The notes under the pieces were generated by a model, which made no database searches, was not told where the DNA came from, and worked only from the letters and a program-made list of their open reading frames with translations. The position numbers and the translations under genes are program-made. Shown here piece after piece: positions 15,888-25,127 of a stretch of 64,000 bases of DNA (positions are counted from its first letter, which is position 1; every line of letters starts with the position of its first letter). The DNA is from Bacteroides sp. 519 (lineage in GTDB: Bacteria; Bacteroidota; Bacteroidia; Bacteroidales; Bacteroidaceae): positions 1 to 64,000 of the forward strand of contig NZ_QVMJ01000001.1 of the NCBI RefSeq assembly GCF_010500955.1, read 5' to 3'.

Positions 15888-16904
15888 ATGAAAGTAATCA
15901 CAATAGCAGGTGAGCGTAAGGTATCTCTTACAGAACGTTCTAAACCGGAAATAACTCCAGATGAAGTATTAGTGAAAATATCCTATGTAGGCTTTTGTGG
16001 TTCGGACCTCAATACCTATCTGGGTAAAAATCCTATGGTTAAGCTTCCGGTGATACCCGGGCATGAAATAGGTGCAGTAATAGAGGCAACAGGGAATGCA
16101 GTACCCAATAGCATACAGCGAGGTATGAACTGCACTGTTAATCCTTATACCAATTGTGGCAACTGTTCATCGTGTAGAAACGGGCGGCCAAACGCTTGTA
16201 GGTTTAACCAGACTTTCGGTGTTCAGCGAGATGGAGCCATGGCCGAATATATCGCTGTTCCATGGCAAAAAGTAATTGTTGATAAAGATATATCCACCCG
16301 TGATTTTGCACTGGTAGAACCTATGAGTGTAGGATTTCATGCCATATCACGTGCCGAAATAACCGATCTTGATGTAGTAATGGTTATAGGTTGCGGCATG
16401 ATTGGTATTGGAGCCATTATAAGAGCTTCCCTGAGAGGAGCATGTGTTATTGCTGTTGATGTAGACGATGAAAAGCTTGAACTAGCCAAAACATTAGGTG
16501 CACATTTTACCATAAACTCGCTAACGGAAAATCTGCACAACCGGGTGCAGCAACTAACCGCTCAGATGGGGCCGGATGTAGTTATTGAAGCCGTAGGTGC
16601 ACCTGCTACCTACCAGATTGCAGTTAACGAAGTAGCCTTTACCGGAAGAGTGGTGTGTATAGGTTATGCCAAAACCGAAATAGCTTTCGAGACCAAATAT
16701 TTTGTAATGAAAGAAATGGATATTCGTGGGTCGCGCAATGCCATGCCCGAAGATTTCAGGGCAGTAATGAAATACATGAAACAGAAAAAATGTCCTGTTA
16801 ATGAACTTATTAGTGGCATATATCCACCCGAAGAAGCCGGCCAGGCATTGGAAGCATGGGCTGCCAATCCAGGAAAAGTTTTCAGAATACTAATAAAATT
16901 CTAA
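15888..16904 (+). CDS. Zinc-dependent alcohol/polyol dehydrogenase (MDR family)
   Basis: A 338-residue medium-chain dehydrogenase. The catalytic-zinc segment GFCGSDLNTYLGK and PVIPGHEIGAVIE is near residues 38-68, the structural-zinc loop NPYTNCGNCSSCRNGRPNAC has four cysteines near residue 88-103, and the nucleotide-binding motif VIGCGMIGIGAI is near residue 165, with IAVDVDDEKL suggesting NAD preference. It is closest in feel to L-idonate/galactitol-phosphate/sorbitol dehydrogenases; the substrate is not known. It ends 3 bp before an amidohydrolase gene, so both likely serve one sugar-acid or lactone pathway. Confidence 0.88.
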   Translation: MKVITIAGERKVSLTERSKPEITPDEVLVKISYVGFCGSDLNTYLGKNPMVKLPVIPGHEIGAVIEATGNAVPNSIQRGMNCTVNPYTNCGNCSSCRNGRPNACRFNQTFGVQRDGAMAEYIAVPWQKVIVDKDISTRDFALVEPMSVGFHAISRAEITDLDVVMVIGCGMIGIGAIIRASLRGACVIAVDVDDEKLELAKTLGAHFTINSLTENLHNRVQQLTAQMGPDVVIEAVGAPATYQIAVNEVAFTGRVVCIGYAKTEIAFETKYFVMKEMDIRGSRNAMPEDFRAVMKYMKQKKCPVNELISGIYPPEEAGQALEAWAANPGKVFRILIKF

Positions 16905-16907
16905 ACA

Positions 16908-17831
16908 ATGGAATACAAAATAGTAGATGCTCATGCACACCTCTGGCTGCATCAGGATACGGAAGTAAACGGTTTGAAGATTGAAACAATGGAAGATGGT
17001 AAATCTCTTTTCATGGGTGAAATACGCCAGATGCTTCCTCCATTTATGATTGACGGACGGAATACCGCAGAAATTTTTCTGTCGAACATGAACTACGCAC
17101 TGGTATCGGCCGCAGTTATTACACAGGAATACATAGATGGTTTGCAGAACGATTATTTATATGAAGTGCAACAAAAATATCCCAACCGATTTCTTTGTTG
17201 TGGAATGGTAGATGCCCGGAAGAGTGGTTTTCTACCACACGCGGAAGCATTGATAAATCAGGGATTTGGTGCCATTAAGATACCAGCCGAAAGATTGATT
17301 TTGCCCGACAGAAGAGTATATCTTACTTCGGATGAGATGATGCAAATGTTCCGGCTGATGGAAAAGAACGATATCATACTTTCCATTGATCTGGCTGCCG
17401 GAAATCTGCAAGTGGGCGAAATGGCAGAAATTATTTCGGAGTATCCCACTCTGCGGATTGCTATAGGTCATTTTGGAATGGTTACCCGTGCTGGTTGGCA
17501 GGAACAAATAAAATTAGCACTCAACAAAAATGTGTTTATTGAGTCGGGTGGTATAACCTGGCTGTTTAATGATGAATTTTATCCGTTCAAAGGAGCGGTG
17601 TGGGCAATAAAAGAAGCTGCATCACTTGTGGGTATTGACAAACTTATGTGGGGTTCCGATTATCCACGCACAATAACAGCTATTACCTACCGCATGTCTT
17701 ATGATTTTGTAATCAAATCCAATCTTATATCCGAGGAAGAAAAAGCAAAATTCCTCGGTTTGAATGCTACCGGATTCTATAGGTTTGATAATCTTGTTAC
17801 ATTACCTTATATAAAGAATATGTCTGAATAG
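16908..17831 (+). CDS. Amidohydrolase-2 family hydrolase (lactonase/decarboxylase-like)
   Basis: A 307-residue TIM-barrel metal hydrolase. The N-terminal metal motif is VDAHAHLW (HxH, near residue 8), a middle histidine is in IAIGHFGMV, and the C-terminal metal aspartate is in LMWGSDYPR near residue 248. The family includes L-fuconolactonase and ACMS decarboxylase. It follows the dehydrogenase gene by 3 bp, which suggests that the dehydrogenase makes a lactone that this enzyme opens. That pathway is inference. Confidence 0.85.
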   Translation: MEYKIVDAHAHLWLHQDTEVNGLKIETMEDGKSLFMGEIRQMLPPFMIDGRNTAEIFLSNMNYALVSAAVITQEYIDGLQNDYLYEVQQKYPNRFLCCGMVDARKSGFLPHAEALINQGFGAIKIPAERLILPDRRVYLTSDEMMQMFRLMEKNDIILSIDLAAGNLQVGEMAEIISEYPTLRIAIGHFGMVTRAGWQEQIKLALNKNVFIESGGITWLFNDEFYPFKGAVWAIKEAASLVGIDKLMWGSDYPRTITAITYRMSYDFVIKSNLISEEEKAKFLGLNATGFYRFDNLVTLPYIKNMSE

Positions 17832-17851
17832 GTACAACTTCTGTTTATTAA

Positions 17852-18223
17852 TCAAGAGTTTTCTCCATAATATTCCAATTGCTTCTTTTTAGGAAGTTTC
17901 TTTATAACCTCTTCGACCGAGTGCTTAATTAATTCCTCAATTAGGCTATCCGGTACATCTTTTTGAATATATACAGAATTCCACATCAGGTTGTTGCCTG
18001 CATAATAACCTTTGGTAACACCAACATATTTTTCTCTTAATTGCACCGTTTTTTCAGGATCACATTTCAAAACTACAAAATGTTCATTGTCTTTTGGGTT
18101 CAGAGAAAAAAAGGCAAACATCTTATTCATGACTTTATAAACCAATACATCTTCGCCAAAAGGTGTACATTCTTCTGCATCCTTTACTGCAAGGCAATGA
18201 TTGCGTAATTCTTCGATATTCAT
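17852..18223 (-). CDS. MmcQ/YjbR-family protein
   Basis: A 123-residue protein of the YjbR double-wing DNA-binding-like family. It has the usual start (N-terminal MNIEELRNHCLAVKDAEEC, then PFGEDVLVYKVMNKMFAFF) and the conserved NLMWNSVYI segment near residue 82. Function is unknown in the family. It stands alone, convergent with the amidohydrolase gene, 20 bp apart. Confidence 0.88.
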   Translation of the reverse strand: MNIEELRNHCLAVKDAEECTPFGEDVLVYKVMNKMFAFFSLNPKDNEHFVVLKCDPEKTVQLREKYVGVTKGYYAGNNLMWNSVYIQKDVPDSLIEELIKHSVEEVIKKLPKKKQLEYYGENS

Positions 18224-18408
18224 ATATGTTTAATCAATAATCAATCACTTAAACAAAGGTAGTGTTTTTTAATTGAATAGAACTCCGCAATATATAAACC
18301 ACGCGTTTTCGTCTACCAAATAGGCTCATCCGTCTCAAATAAAAAATCCCCCTTTCGGAACCTTGTATTTTCGCAGTAGGAATTAATAATCAATTAAAAT
18401 ACATTACG

Positions 18409-20766
18409 ATGAAACAATTATCCATTTCTATGTTGCTAATCATTAGCATCTTGTTTTCAATAAGCGTATCAGCGCAAGATAATAGGCCTGTACAAACGAT
18501 TCGTGGAACAGTAATCGACAATGCTTCGGGCAGTCCGCTTTCTTTCGTATCAGTTGGACTCTCTGATTTGCCAGGCATTGGTACAACCACCGATGATGAG
18601 GGAAAATTCGTTATCAAGAATATCCCTGTTGGTCGCCACGATTTATTAGCAACCTTTGTTGGTTATGAACCTGCCATTTTCCGTGAAATCATGCTAACAT
18701 CAGCAAAAGAAGTATATATTGAAATCCAATTGAAAGAAAACATTCAACAGTTAGAGGAAGTGGAAGTCAAACCACGCATCAATAAAGAAGAGGCTTTGAA
18801 TAAAATGGCCCTGTCGGGTGCACGGATGTTAAGTGTGGAAGAAGCCAGCCGTTTTGCCGGAGGGATGGACGACCCGGCTCGTTTGGTAAGTTCTTTCGCA
18901 GGAGTTTCGCCAAGCGTTGGTAACAATGGAATCTCAGTACATGGCAATGCTCCGAGTTTGCTCCAATGGCGGTTGGAAGATGTAGAGATACCTAACCCCA
19001 ATCACTTTGCAGATGTAGCTTCTTTGGGCGGAGGAATACTGTCGTCGTTAAGTAGTAATGTACTAGGAAACTCCGACTTTTATACAAGCGCTTTCCCTGC
19101 CGAATATAATAACGCCGTTTCGGGAGTGTTCGATATGAAAATGAGAAATGGAAACAACCAAAAAATCCAACATACTTTGCAAGCTGGCGTATTAGGGCTT
19201 GATGTTGCATCAGAAGGACCTTTCAGTAGAAACAGTAACGCTTCGTATATCTTCAATTATCGCTACTCTACCACCGGACTGATGAATAAAATAAGCCCTG
19301 CCGGAGATTTAGAACAGGTGATGGACTATCAGGATTTGAACTTTAAACTGAACTTTCCGACAAAGAAAGCAGGCGTATTCTCGGTATGGGGAACGGCTTT
19401 GATTGACGAGATTAAGCCAGAAATAAAATCGCCTAAAGAATGGGAATACATGGATGATGGTAAGGATTCACGAATGAAACAGACTTCGGCTGCTGTTGGA
19501 TTGAGTCACCGTTACTTCTTCGGCAATGATGCCATGCTAAAAACAACATTGGCAACTACCTATTCTAAGATGGATGCATGGGAAAATATGTTCGATACCG
19601 ATATGAACTCTTCGCCCTGCCTCGATTTCAAAAGCCGATACACAAATTTAATATTGACTTCTTCTTTGAATAAGAAATACAGTGCAAAGCATACCAATAA
19701 AACAGGATTTACACTTACAAACATGCGGTATAATATGGACTTTGATTTGACTCCTTTGTATAATAATCCGATGGAACGTATTTCGGAAGGAAAGGGAAAC
19801 ACCAACCTCATTTCGGCTTATACAAGTTCGTTGTTCAATATTAACGACCGTCTTTCTGCTACTTTGGGTATGAATGGACAATTCCTTACGTTGAATAATA
19901 ATTGGACTGTAGAACCCCGTGCGGCAATTAAATATCAGGTTTCGGAGAAAAGCTCTTTTGGCATGGCTTACGGACTACACAGCCGTATGGAAAAGATGGA
20001 CGTATATTTTGTAAAAACAAAAACAACAGGTGATAAATTAGTTAATAAAGACCTCGACTTTACCAAGACACACCACATATCATTGTCCTACAATTACAAG
20101 ATATCTGATAACATGAACTTGAAAGTAGAGCCTTATTACCAATACTTATACGATGTGCCTGTAATAACAGATAGTTCCTATTCGGTACTTAACCGCAGTA
20201 CATTTTATGTGGAAGATGCGCTGGTAAACAAAGGCAAAGGTCGTAACTACGGTATCGATGTTACATTTGAAAAGTACATGACTAAAGGTTTGTACTACAT
20301 GGTAACGGCATCAGTATTTAATTCTGAATATTGCGGAGGTGATGGAGTATGGCACAACACTAAATTCAACCGAAACTATGTGATAAACGGATTAATTGGC
20401 AAAGAATGGATGATGGGACGAAATAAGCAAAATGTATTAAGCATAAACCTAAAACTGACATTGCAAGGCGGCAACAGATATTCGCCAGTGGACGAAGCAG
20501 CTACATTAGCCCATCCTGATCTGAAAACACAATATAATGAAACAGAGGCTTATTCCAAGCAATTATCGGCTATGTTTCTAGCCAATTATACGGTTAGCTA
20601 CCGTATGAATCGCAATAAAGTTTCGCATGAATTTGCAGTGAAAGGCATGAATGCTACGGGTTATAAGGAATATTTTGGACATGAGTACAATCTGAAAACC
20701 AATGTAATAGAACCGCGTCGGATAAAAAATGCTATCTTCAATGTTACATACAGACTTGATTTTTAA
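18409..20766 (+). CDS. TonB-dependent receptor with CarboxypepD_reg domain
   Basis: A 785-residue outer-membrane protein. A signal peptide (cleavage after SVSA, near residue 22) is followed by an Ig-like CarboxypepD_reg domain (30-110; RGTVIDNASGSPLSFVSVG), a plug domain around residues 120-235 and a beta-barrel ending in FNVTYRLDF with the C-terminal aromatic. At 785 residues it is smaller than SusC proteins and there is no SusD next to it, so it is an orphan receptor of the kind that imports metal complexes or small molecules. The stop overlaps the extended reading frame of the next gene, and it is likely transcribed with the signalling genes that follow. Substrate unknown. Confidence 0.9.
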   Translation: MKQLSISMLLIISILFSISVSAQDNRPVQTIRGTVIDNASGSPLSFVSVGLSDLPGIGTTTDDEGKFVIKNIPVGRHDLLATFVGYEPAIFREIMLTSAKEVYIEIQLKENIQQLEEVEVKPRINKEEALNKMALSGARMLSVEEASRFAGGMDDPARLVSSFAGVSPSVGNNGISVHGNAPSLLQWRLEDVEIPNPNHFADVASLGGGILSSLSSNVLGNSDFYTSAFPAEYNNAVSGVFDMKMRNGNNQKIQHTLQAGVLGLDVASEGPFSRNSNASYIFNYRYSTTGLMNKISPAGDLEQVMDYQDLNFKLNFPTKKAGVFSVWGTALIDEIKPEIKSPKEWEYMDDGKDSRMKQTSAAVGLSHRYFFGNDAMLKTTLATTYSKMDAWENMFDTDMNSSPCLDFKSRYTNLILTSSLNKKYSAKHTNKTGFTLTNMRYNMDFDLTPLYNNPMERISEGKGNTNLISAYTSSLFNINDRLSATLGMNGQFLTLNNNWTVEPRAAIKYQVSEKSSFGMAYGLHSRMEKMDVYFVKTKTTGDKLVNKDLDFTKTHHISLSYNYKISDNMNLKVEPYYQYLYDVPVITDSSYSVLNRSTFYVEDALVNKGKGRNYGIDVTFEKYMTKGLYYMVTASVFNSEYCGGDGVWHNTKFNRNYVINGLIGKEWMMGRNKQNVLSINLKLTLQGGNRYSPVDEAATLAHPDLKTQYNETEAYSKQLSAMFLANYTVSYRMNRNKVSHEFAVKGMNATGYKEYFGHEYNLKTNVIEPRRIKNAIFNVTYRLDF

Positions 20767-20798
20767 TGTATCTTTGTACATCTCTTACAGAAGGAAAA

Positions 20799-21836
20799 AT
20801 GAATAAGATAAAAGAAAATAGTTTTTTACCCCTTTTCCTGTTCGGTTCAAAATATCGGATTTGGCGACACTTGATCTTCATTCTTGTGGGGGCGATTATC
20901 ACTTTCAATCAGGTATTTATTGCTTATCAGGATAGCCAATCTGTTTTGGACAACCGCATCTATCTTATTTGTTTTTCCTCTTTTGCTGCATATCTGATAA
21001 CTATGTACTTCAACTACTTTTATCTGACACCCAAGTTTCTTTTAAAAGGTAACTATACCGTTTATGCAATAGCCTTGTGTATCATTGTGTTTTTATTGCC
21101 AACACTCTCCATTGCCGAAGAATATTGGGTTCGTAATATGTTGGGCTTAACACATCGGATTACTTCATACACCAATCCGTTAATTTTAGTCGATAATTTA
21201 TCAGCATCTGTTATTACAGCCGTTTGTTTTTGTAGCGTTTCTGTAATTATGCTGTTTCGTAAGTGGATGACAGGAAATCAGGAAGTTGCCCGTTTAGAAG
21301 AAGAACGTATCAAATCAGAACTAAACAAATTGAAAGGACAAATTGCTCCTGCATTTTTATCCAAAACACTTCGGAACGCTTCTTCTTCCGCAGAATTGAA
21401 TCCACAAAAAACCTCTGGTATGTTGATGCAACTGGGGCAATTATTGAGGTACCAACTGTATGATGCTGGTAGAGACAGGATATTACTGAAATCGGAAATA
21501 AACTTCCTGACCCAATTTATCGAGTTGGAAGAAAAGAGTAATCCCAGTGTTCAATATTGTATCCACACAGAAGGAGATATAAACAATACATTTGTTGCAC
21601 CAATGCTTTTTATATCTCTTGTTCAATGTGTAATTGCTGATAGTAGTATGTTAAATTTGTTTTTCATACTCGAAGAGCAGATACTCACTTTTGTTTGCAA
21701 AACAGATGCTGAAGAGCTTTTGGATAGTGATGCTTTTTCGTTAGTCGGGCAGCGGTTGGAACTACAATATCCTGATAAATATACGTTGGCAGTAAGCCCA
21801 AGAATGATAGAACTTAAAATAGATATAATAGAATGA
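20799..21836 (+). CDS. Degenerate LytS-type histidine kinase homologue (pseudokinase)
   Basis: A 345-residue membrane protein with four hydrophobic segments in the first 155 residues and a His_kinase-like dimerisation region, homologous in layout to the next gene. Where the intact paralogue reads QINPHFLFN this one reads QIAPAFLSK, so the phospho-acceptor histidine is alanine (near residue 185). The ATP-site N-box EN..KH is QC..AD and no G-box is visible. It keeps a normal length and no stop codons, which argues for a non-catalytic signalling partner rather than a dead gene. I start at the ATG at 20799, with AGGAAAA before it; an in-frame ATG at 20766 is possible. Confidence 0.8.
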   Translation: MNKIKENSFLPLFLFGSKYRIWRHLIFILVGAIITFNQVFIAYQDSQSVLDNRIYLICFSSFAAYLITMYFNYFYLTPKFLLKGNYTVYAIALCIIVFLLPTLSIAEEYWVRNMLGLTHRITSYTNPLILVDNLSASVITAVCFCSVSVIMLFRKWMTGNQEVARLEEERIKSELNKLKGQIAPAFLSKTLRNASSSAELNPQKTSGMLMQLGQLLRYQLYDAGRDRILLKSEINFLTQFIELEEKSNPSVQYCIHTEGDINNTFVAPMLFISLVQCVIADSSMLNLFFILEEQILTFVCKTDAEELLDSDAFSLVGQRLELQYPDKYTLAVSPRMIELKIDIIE

Positions 21837-22894
21837 TGGATTTGAAAATACATAAGGACGGCATACCCTCATTCTTAATTGATGATAAATACCATATTTA
21901 CAGACATATTGTATTACAGGTTATTATGGTAGCCATCTCTGTCAGTATCTTTTTCGATGCACCCGACAAACTGAACATTTCGCCCAACCGTTTTTATGGT
22001 TGGATCAGCTATTTTTTGTTTCTCAATATGTTGGTATATGTCAACGCTTATGTGCTGTTTCCCTGTTTCCTGGCAAAGAACAAAGTGTTTGCTTATGCAA
22101 TATCAGTAGTGTTGTTTACTATTTTTGCATTATTTATCATGGTTATCTTACAAGAACTCTTTTACGATATAGCAGTAACTCATCAGCAACCCTCCGGTGT
22201 GGCAATCTTCTTAAGTATTGCATCCTCCATGTGTACCATACTTCTTTTTCTGGGAGGAATATCGACACTTCTCTTATTTAAACAATGGATAATAAACAAC
22301 CAGAATATCAATAAACTTCAAATTGCAACATCCCAATCGGAACTTAACTTTCTAAAGAGTCAAATCAATCCGCATTTTTTGTTCAATATGATTAATAATG
22401 CCAATATTATGGTAGATGAGGATTCTAAGATGGCTTCGCATATATTGGATAAATTGGATAACATGTTGCAATATCAATTCAATGACAGTACACAGGATAA
22501 AGTTTTGTTGAAGGCTGATATTGCTTTTCTTTCCGACTTCCTTGATTTGGAGAAGGTCCGTCGTGACCATTTTGAATATACTGTTGTGGTAGAGGGTAAT
22601 ATTGAAGAGGTTGAGGTGCCGCCGTTGCTCTTTATCCCATTTGTGGAAAATGCGGTAAAACACAATCTCGACACAAACAAGTCGTATGTACATCTTAAAG
22701 TCCGTTTGGAAGACAGTCGTTTATTTTTTGAATGTACAAACTCAAAACCAGCAAAACCTGTTAAACGAGATGTAGGAGGATTGGGATTGGTAAATATCAA
22801 ACGCCGCTTGGATTTATTATTTGAAAACAGGTATGTGTTGGATGTGCTGGAAACAAAAACAACCTACACAGTAAATTTATATTTGAACTTATGA
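21833..22894 (+). CDS. LytS/YpdA-type sensor histidine kinase
   Basis: A 353-residue sensor kinase with four N-terminal membrane segments (residues 20-150), a coiled linker and the His_kinase domain with phospho-acceptor in SQINPHFLFNMINNA (H181). The N-box IPFVENAVKHN is near residue 265 and a G-box DVGGLGLVNIKRRLDLLF near 310. It overlaps the preceding gene by 4 bp (ATGA) and the response regulator by 4 bp, so all three are translationally coupled. It should phosphorylate the LytTR regulator downstream. The signal is unknown; control of the upstream TonB receptor is a natural guess. Confidence 0.93.
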   Translation: MMDLKIHKDGIPSFLIDDKYHIYRHIVLQVIMVAISVSIFFDAPDKLNISPNRFYGWISYFLFLNMLVYVNAYVLFPCFLAKNKVFAYAISVVLFTIFALFIMVILQELFYDIAVTHQQPSGVAIFLSIASSMCTILLFLGGISTLLLFKQWIINNQNINKLQIATSQSELNFLKSQINPHFLFNMINNANIMVDEDSKMASHILDKLDNMLQYQFNDSTQDKVLLKADIAFLSDFLDLEKVRRDHFEYTVVVEGNIEEVEVPPLLFIPFVENAVKHNLDTNKSYVHLKVRLEDSRLFFECTNSKPAKPVKRDVGGLGLVNIKRRLDLLFENRYVLDVLETKTTYTVNLYLNL

Positions 22895-23598
22895 AATGCA
22901 TTATAGTAGACGATGAGCCTATTGCACGTAAAGGCGTAAAAAAATTAGTTGATCAGATTTCGCAGTTGGAATTATTGGATAGCTTCAATAGTGCAGAAGC
23001 TGCTTCCGAATATATACAAACAACAGATGTTGATTTGATATTTCTGGACATTCAAATGCCGGGTATCAATGGTATTGAGTTTGCCCGAAGCATACCCAAA
23101 CACACATTGATTATTTTCACAACAGCCTATTCGGAATACGCACTCGACAGCTACGAGGTCGATGCTATCGATTATCTGGTAAAACCTATCGACCCAGCCA
23201 AATTTCGTAAAGCAGTAGATAAGGCTATTACTTACCATTCTTTATTGCTGGAAGAAGACAAGAAAAATGTAGAAAATGTAGAAGATGAATGCATCTTTGT
23301 TAAGTCCGACAGGCGTTTCTTTAAAGTAAACCTGAAAGATATTCTTTTCATCGAAGGGTTGAAAGATTATGTAATCATACAAATGGAAGAGCAACGCCTC
23401 ATTACCCGAATGAATGTGAAAAATATACACGATCTACTTCCTAAGAATATATTTTTGCGAATAAACAGGTCGTATATAGTAAATAGAAATCACATAGATT
23501 CTTTCGATAACAACGATGTTTTTATTAAGAAACACGAAATAGCCATAGGGAATTCGTATCGCGATGCTTTCTTTGGTGAATTGATGAAGAACAGATAA
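22891..23598 (+). CDS. LytTR-family response regulator
   Basis: A 235-residue two-component regulator. The receiver domain (1-118) has the acidic pair VDDEP, the phosphorylated D53 in LIFLDIQMPG and the K in YLVKPI. The LytTR DNA-binding domain covers residues 135-232, with FIEGLKDYVIIQ and FLRINRSYIVN as the usual signatures. It overlaps the kinase by ATGA. LytTR proteins bind paired direct repeats; a site in the gap before 18409 is plausible but I do not recognise one. Confidence 0.94.
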   Translation: MKCIIVDDEPIARKGVKKLVDQISQLELLDSFNSAEAASEYIQTTDVDLIFLDIQMPGINGIEFARSIPKHTLIIFTTAYSEYALDSYEVDAIDYLVKPIDPAKFRKAVDKAITYHSLLLEEDKKNVENVEDECIFVKSDRRFFKVNLKDILFIEGLKDYVIIQMEEQRLITRMNVKNIHDLLPKNIFLRINRSYIVNRNHIDSFDNNDVFIKKHEIAIGNSYRDAFFGELMKNR

Positions 23599-23656
23599 CT
23601 TATAATGGATGCCACGTAGCGAAGTTGTGGCAGTCGTACAACGATTTTTCTGAGGC

Positions 23657-24163
23657 TTATTGTTTAAGACATTGTATTTCCTCATACACATTGTTGCAAT
23701 CAGCAGCCAGTTCTATGAGTTCGTCCGAACTCATCATTTCGGCCAGATTGTAATGGGTAGGGTTAGTGGTGAAGGCTTTGAGTTCGTTGAGCAGCAGATC
23801 AAGATCTTCTTTGTCAGCATGGATGGTGAAGGCGGGATAGTCTTTCCGTTCGTATTTGTAGAGGTCTTTCAGCGTTATTCTTCCTTTTCGGAAGGTTTCC
23901 AACAGGATGGCGGAAAGATCGATTACCACGTCGATAGCAATGTCAAAATCGCTTGTCAACTCTCTGCCATCAGGCATGACGGTGGTGTAGAACAGGTCTG
24001 CTCCGTTGTGTATCTGATCCTGTCCCAGCTTGTCGAAGAGGTGGAGGTCAGTGAGAATGGTTTTGAGGTTGTAATCGGTCGCGCTTTTTTCCTTGAAATA
24101 ATCAAAGAGTGTCAGGGTATCGTCGCTACACCATTCGTCAAATAGGATTTTTTTGTTATTCAT
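23657..24163 (-). CDS. Hypothetical protein, possible immunity protein
   Basis: A 168-residue acidic soluble protein with no signal peptide, of a type I do not recognise. It contains a segment WCSDDTLTLFDYFKEK near residue 11 that occurs again, on the same strand, in broken DNA 870 bp away (24967-25100), which shows that the gene or part of it was once duplicated. Together with the SUKH-like neighbour, a size below 170 residues and acidic character, it fits an immunity protein of a contact-dependent or polymorphic toxin system. This is inference from context only. Confidence 0.6.
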   Translation of the reverse strand: MNNKKILFDEWCSDDTLTLFDYFKEKSATDYNLKTILTDLHLFDKLGQDQIHNGADLFYTTVMPDGRELTSDFDIAIDVVIDLSAILLETFRKGRITLKDLYKYERKDYPAFTIHADKEDLDLLLNELKAFTTNPTHYNLAEMMSSDELIELAADCNNVYEEIQCLKQ

Positions 24164-24247
24164 TATATTTGGCTTTTAAGACAGTTTATACTCGTTAACT
24201 ATGTTCGTTCAATATTAAATTCCGTTTGATTTCTTTTTCCCATGCGT

Positions 24248-24880
24248 TTACATAGGAGTTCCTATTCCGGACAGCATATTATTCATTTCTTCAAAATGCT
24301 CTTTGCTTCCTGATGCATAAGCTATACAATCCGATGCGGGCATATAGGTAATCACGGTATCGGGACGATTTCCATAAAATTCAATACCCCCGATCCATTG
24401 TTGAAATGATATGTCGCGCTTTTGAAAGTTATGCCTGATAAACTGTATATCACCTGGTGTTACTTCCCGAAAACATTCGGGTGTGTATTCTAAGGCAAAG
24501 GTGGCTTGAAGACAGGCCATGGCATAAAGAAACTGGGATAACGTAGGTGATTCTATTTCCCAGTTAATTTTATTTCCACTCATATAAACGGGCGGGTCGG
24601 GGTTTGATAAATCATTTTTGTTTATTGCCCAAAAACAACAGCCCTGATTTTCTATATAAAAGATCAAATAATCAGGATTTGTAACATTCAGAATATTGTC
24701 GGGTGTTAATAAACTATCCTGTGCCTGATTAAAAGAGTATTTACCCAGTTTAGCATAGTAATCGGCTAATAGCTGTGGGATTTCCCCAAAAAGATTTTTA
24801 ATTATCTCAATTTCTGCTTTTTCATATCCATTGGGCTGGTTAATTGTGTACAGTTGAGTGATATGGATAAACTGTTCCAT
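24248..24880 (-). CDS. SMI1/KNR4 (SUKH)-type immunity-like protein
   Basis: A 210-residue protein that resembles the SUKH superfamily. Near the start it has EKAEIEIIKNLFGEIPQLLADYYAKLG, the typical opening of SMI1/KNR4 domains, then a middle LIFYIENQGCCFWAIN and a tryptophan/proline-rich stretch. SUKH proteins neutralise toxins of polymorphic toxin systems. It lies 84 bp upstream of the preceding hypothetical gene on the same strand. No toxin gene is intact here, so it may be an orphan immunity gene. Confidence 0.7.
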   Translation of the reverse strand: MEQFIHITQLYTINQPNGYEKAEIEIIKNLFGEIPQLLADYYAKLGKYSFNQAQDSLLTPDNILNVTNPDYLIFYIENQGCCFWAINKNDLSNPDPPVYMSGNKINWEIESPTLSQFLYAMACLQATFALEYTPECFREVTPGDIQFIRHNFQKRDISFQQWIGGIEFYGNRPDTVITYMPASDCIAYASGSKEHFEEMNNMLSGIGTPM

Positions 24881-24966
24881 GTTGTATTTTTATCTATAGT
24901 TACACGATTCTCAATTTTCTGCAAATGTATAAAGAATTCCCGATTCTCTTTGATTCTTAGTATCTT

Positions 24967-25100
24967 TATCCGCGGTTTTCCTTGAAATAATCGAAGAGTG
25001 TTAGGGTATCGTCGCTACACCAATTTCTTCTATATCGTATTCAAAATCGTTGCCGTTTTTGTCTTCCTGGCGTTCAAAAAGTTCTGAGAAGTACGAATTA
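24967..25100 (-). pseudogene. Broken duplicate of an immunity-like gene
   Basis: On the minus strand this DNA encodes WCSDDTLTLFDYFKEN, almost the same as the N-terminal part of the 23657-24163 protein; at DNA level about 46 of 50 bases match 24088-24137. Upstream of the match a different frame reads FERQEDKNGNDFEYDIEEI and runs into a stop. So two unrelated coding ends have been joined. This is the product of recombination between repeated cassettes, not a functional gene. Confidence 0.7.
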
Positions 25101-25127
25101 TGAATTGGTTGTTTGAAAATATTCGTA

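Noticed and set aside
20766..20798. Earlier in-frame ATG for the pseudokinase gene
   Set aside because: It overlaps the end of the TonB receptor gene and lacks a ribosome site; the ATG at 20799 has AGGAAAA before it.
23660..24145. 161-codon plus-strand frame opposite the acidic protein
   Set aside because: Antisense shadow; the minus-strand frame is supported by the duplicated fragment nearby.
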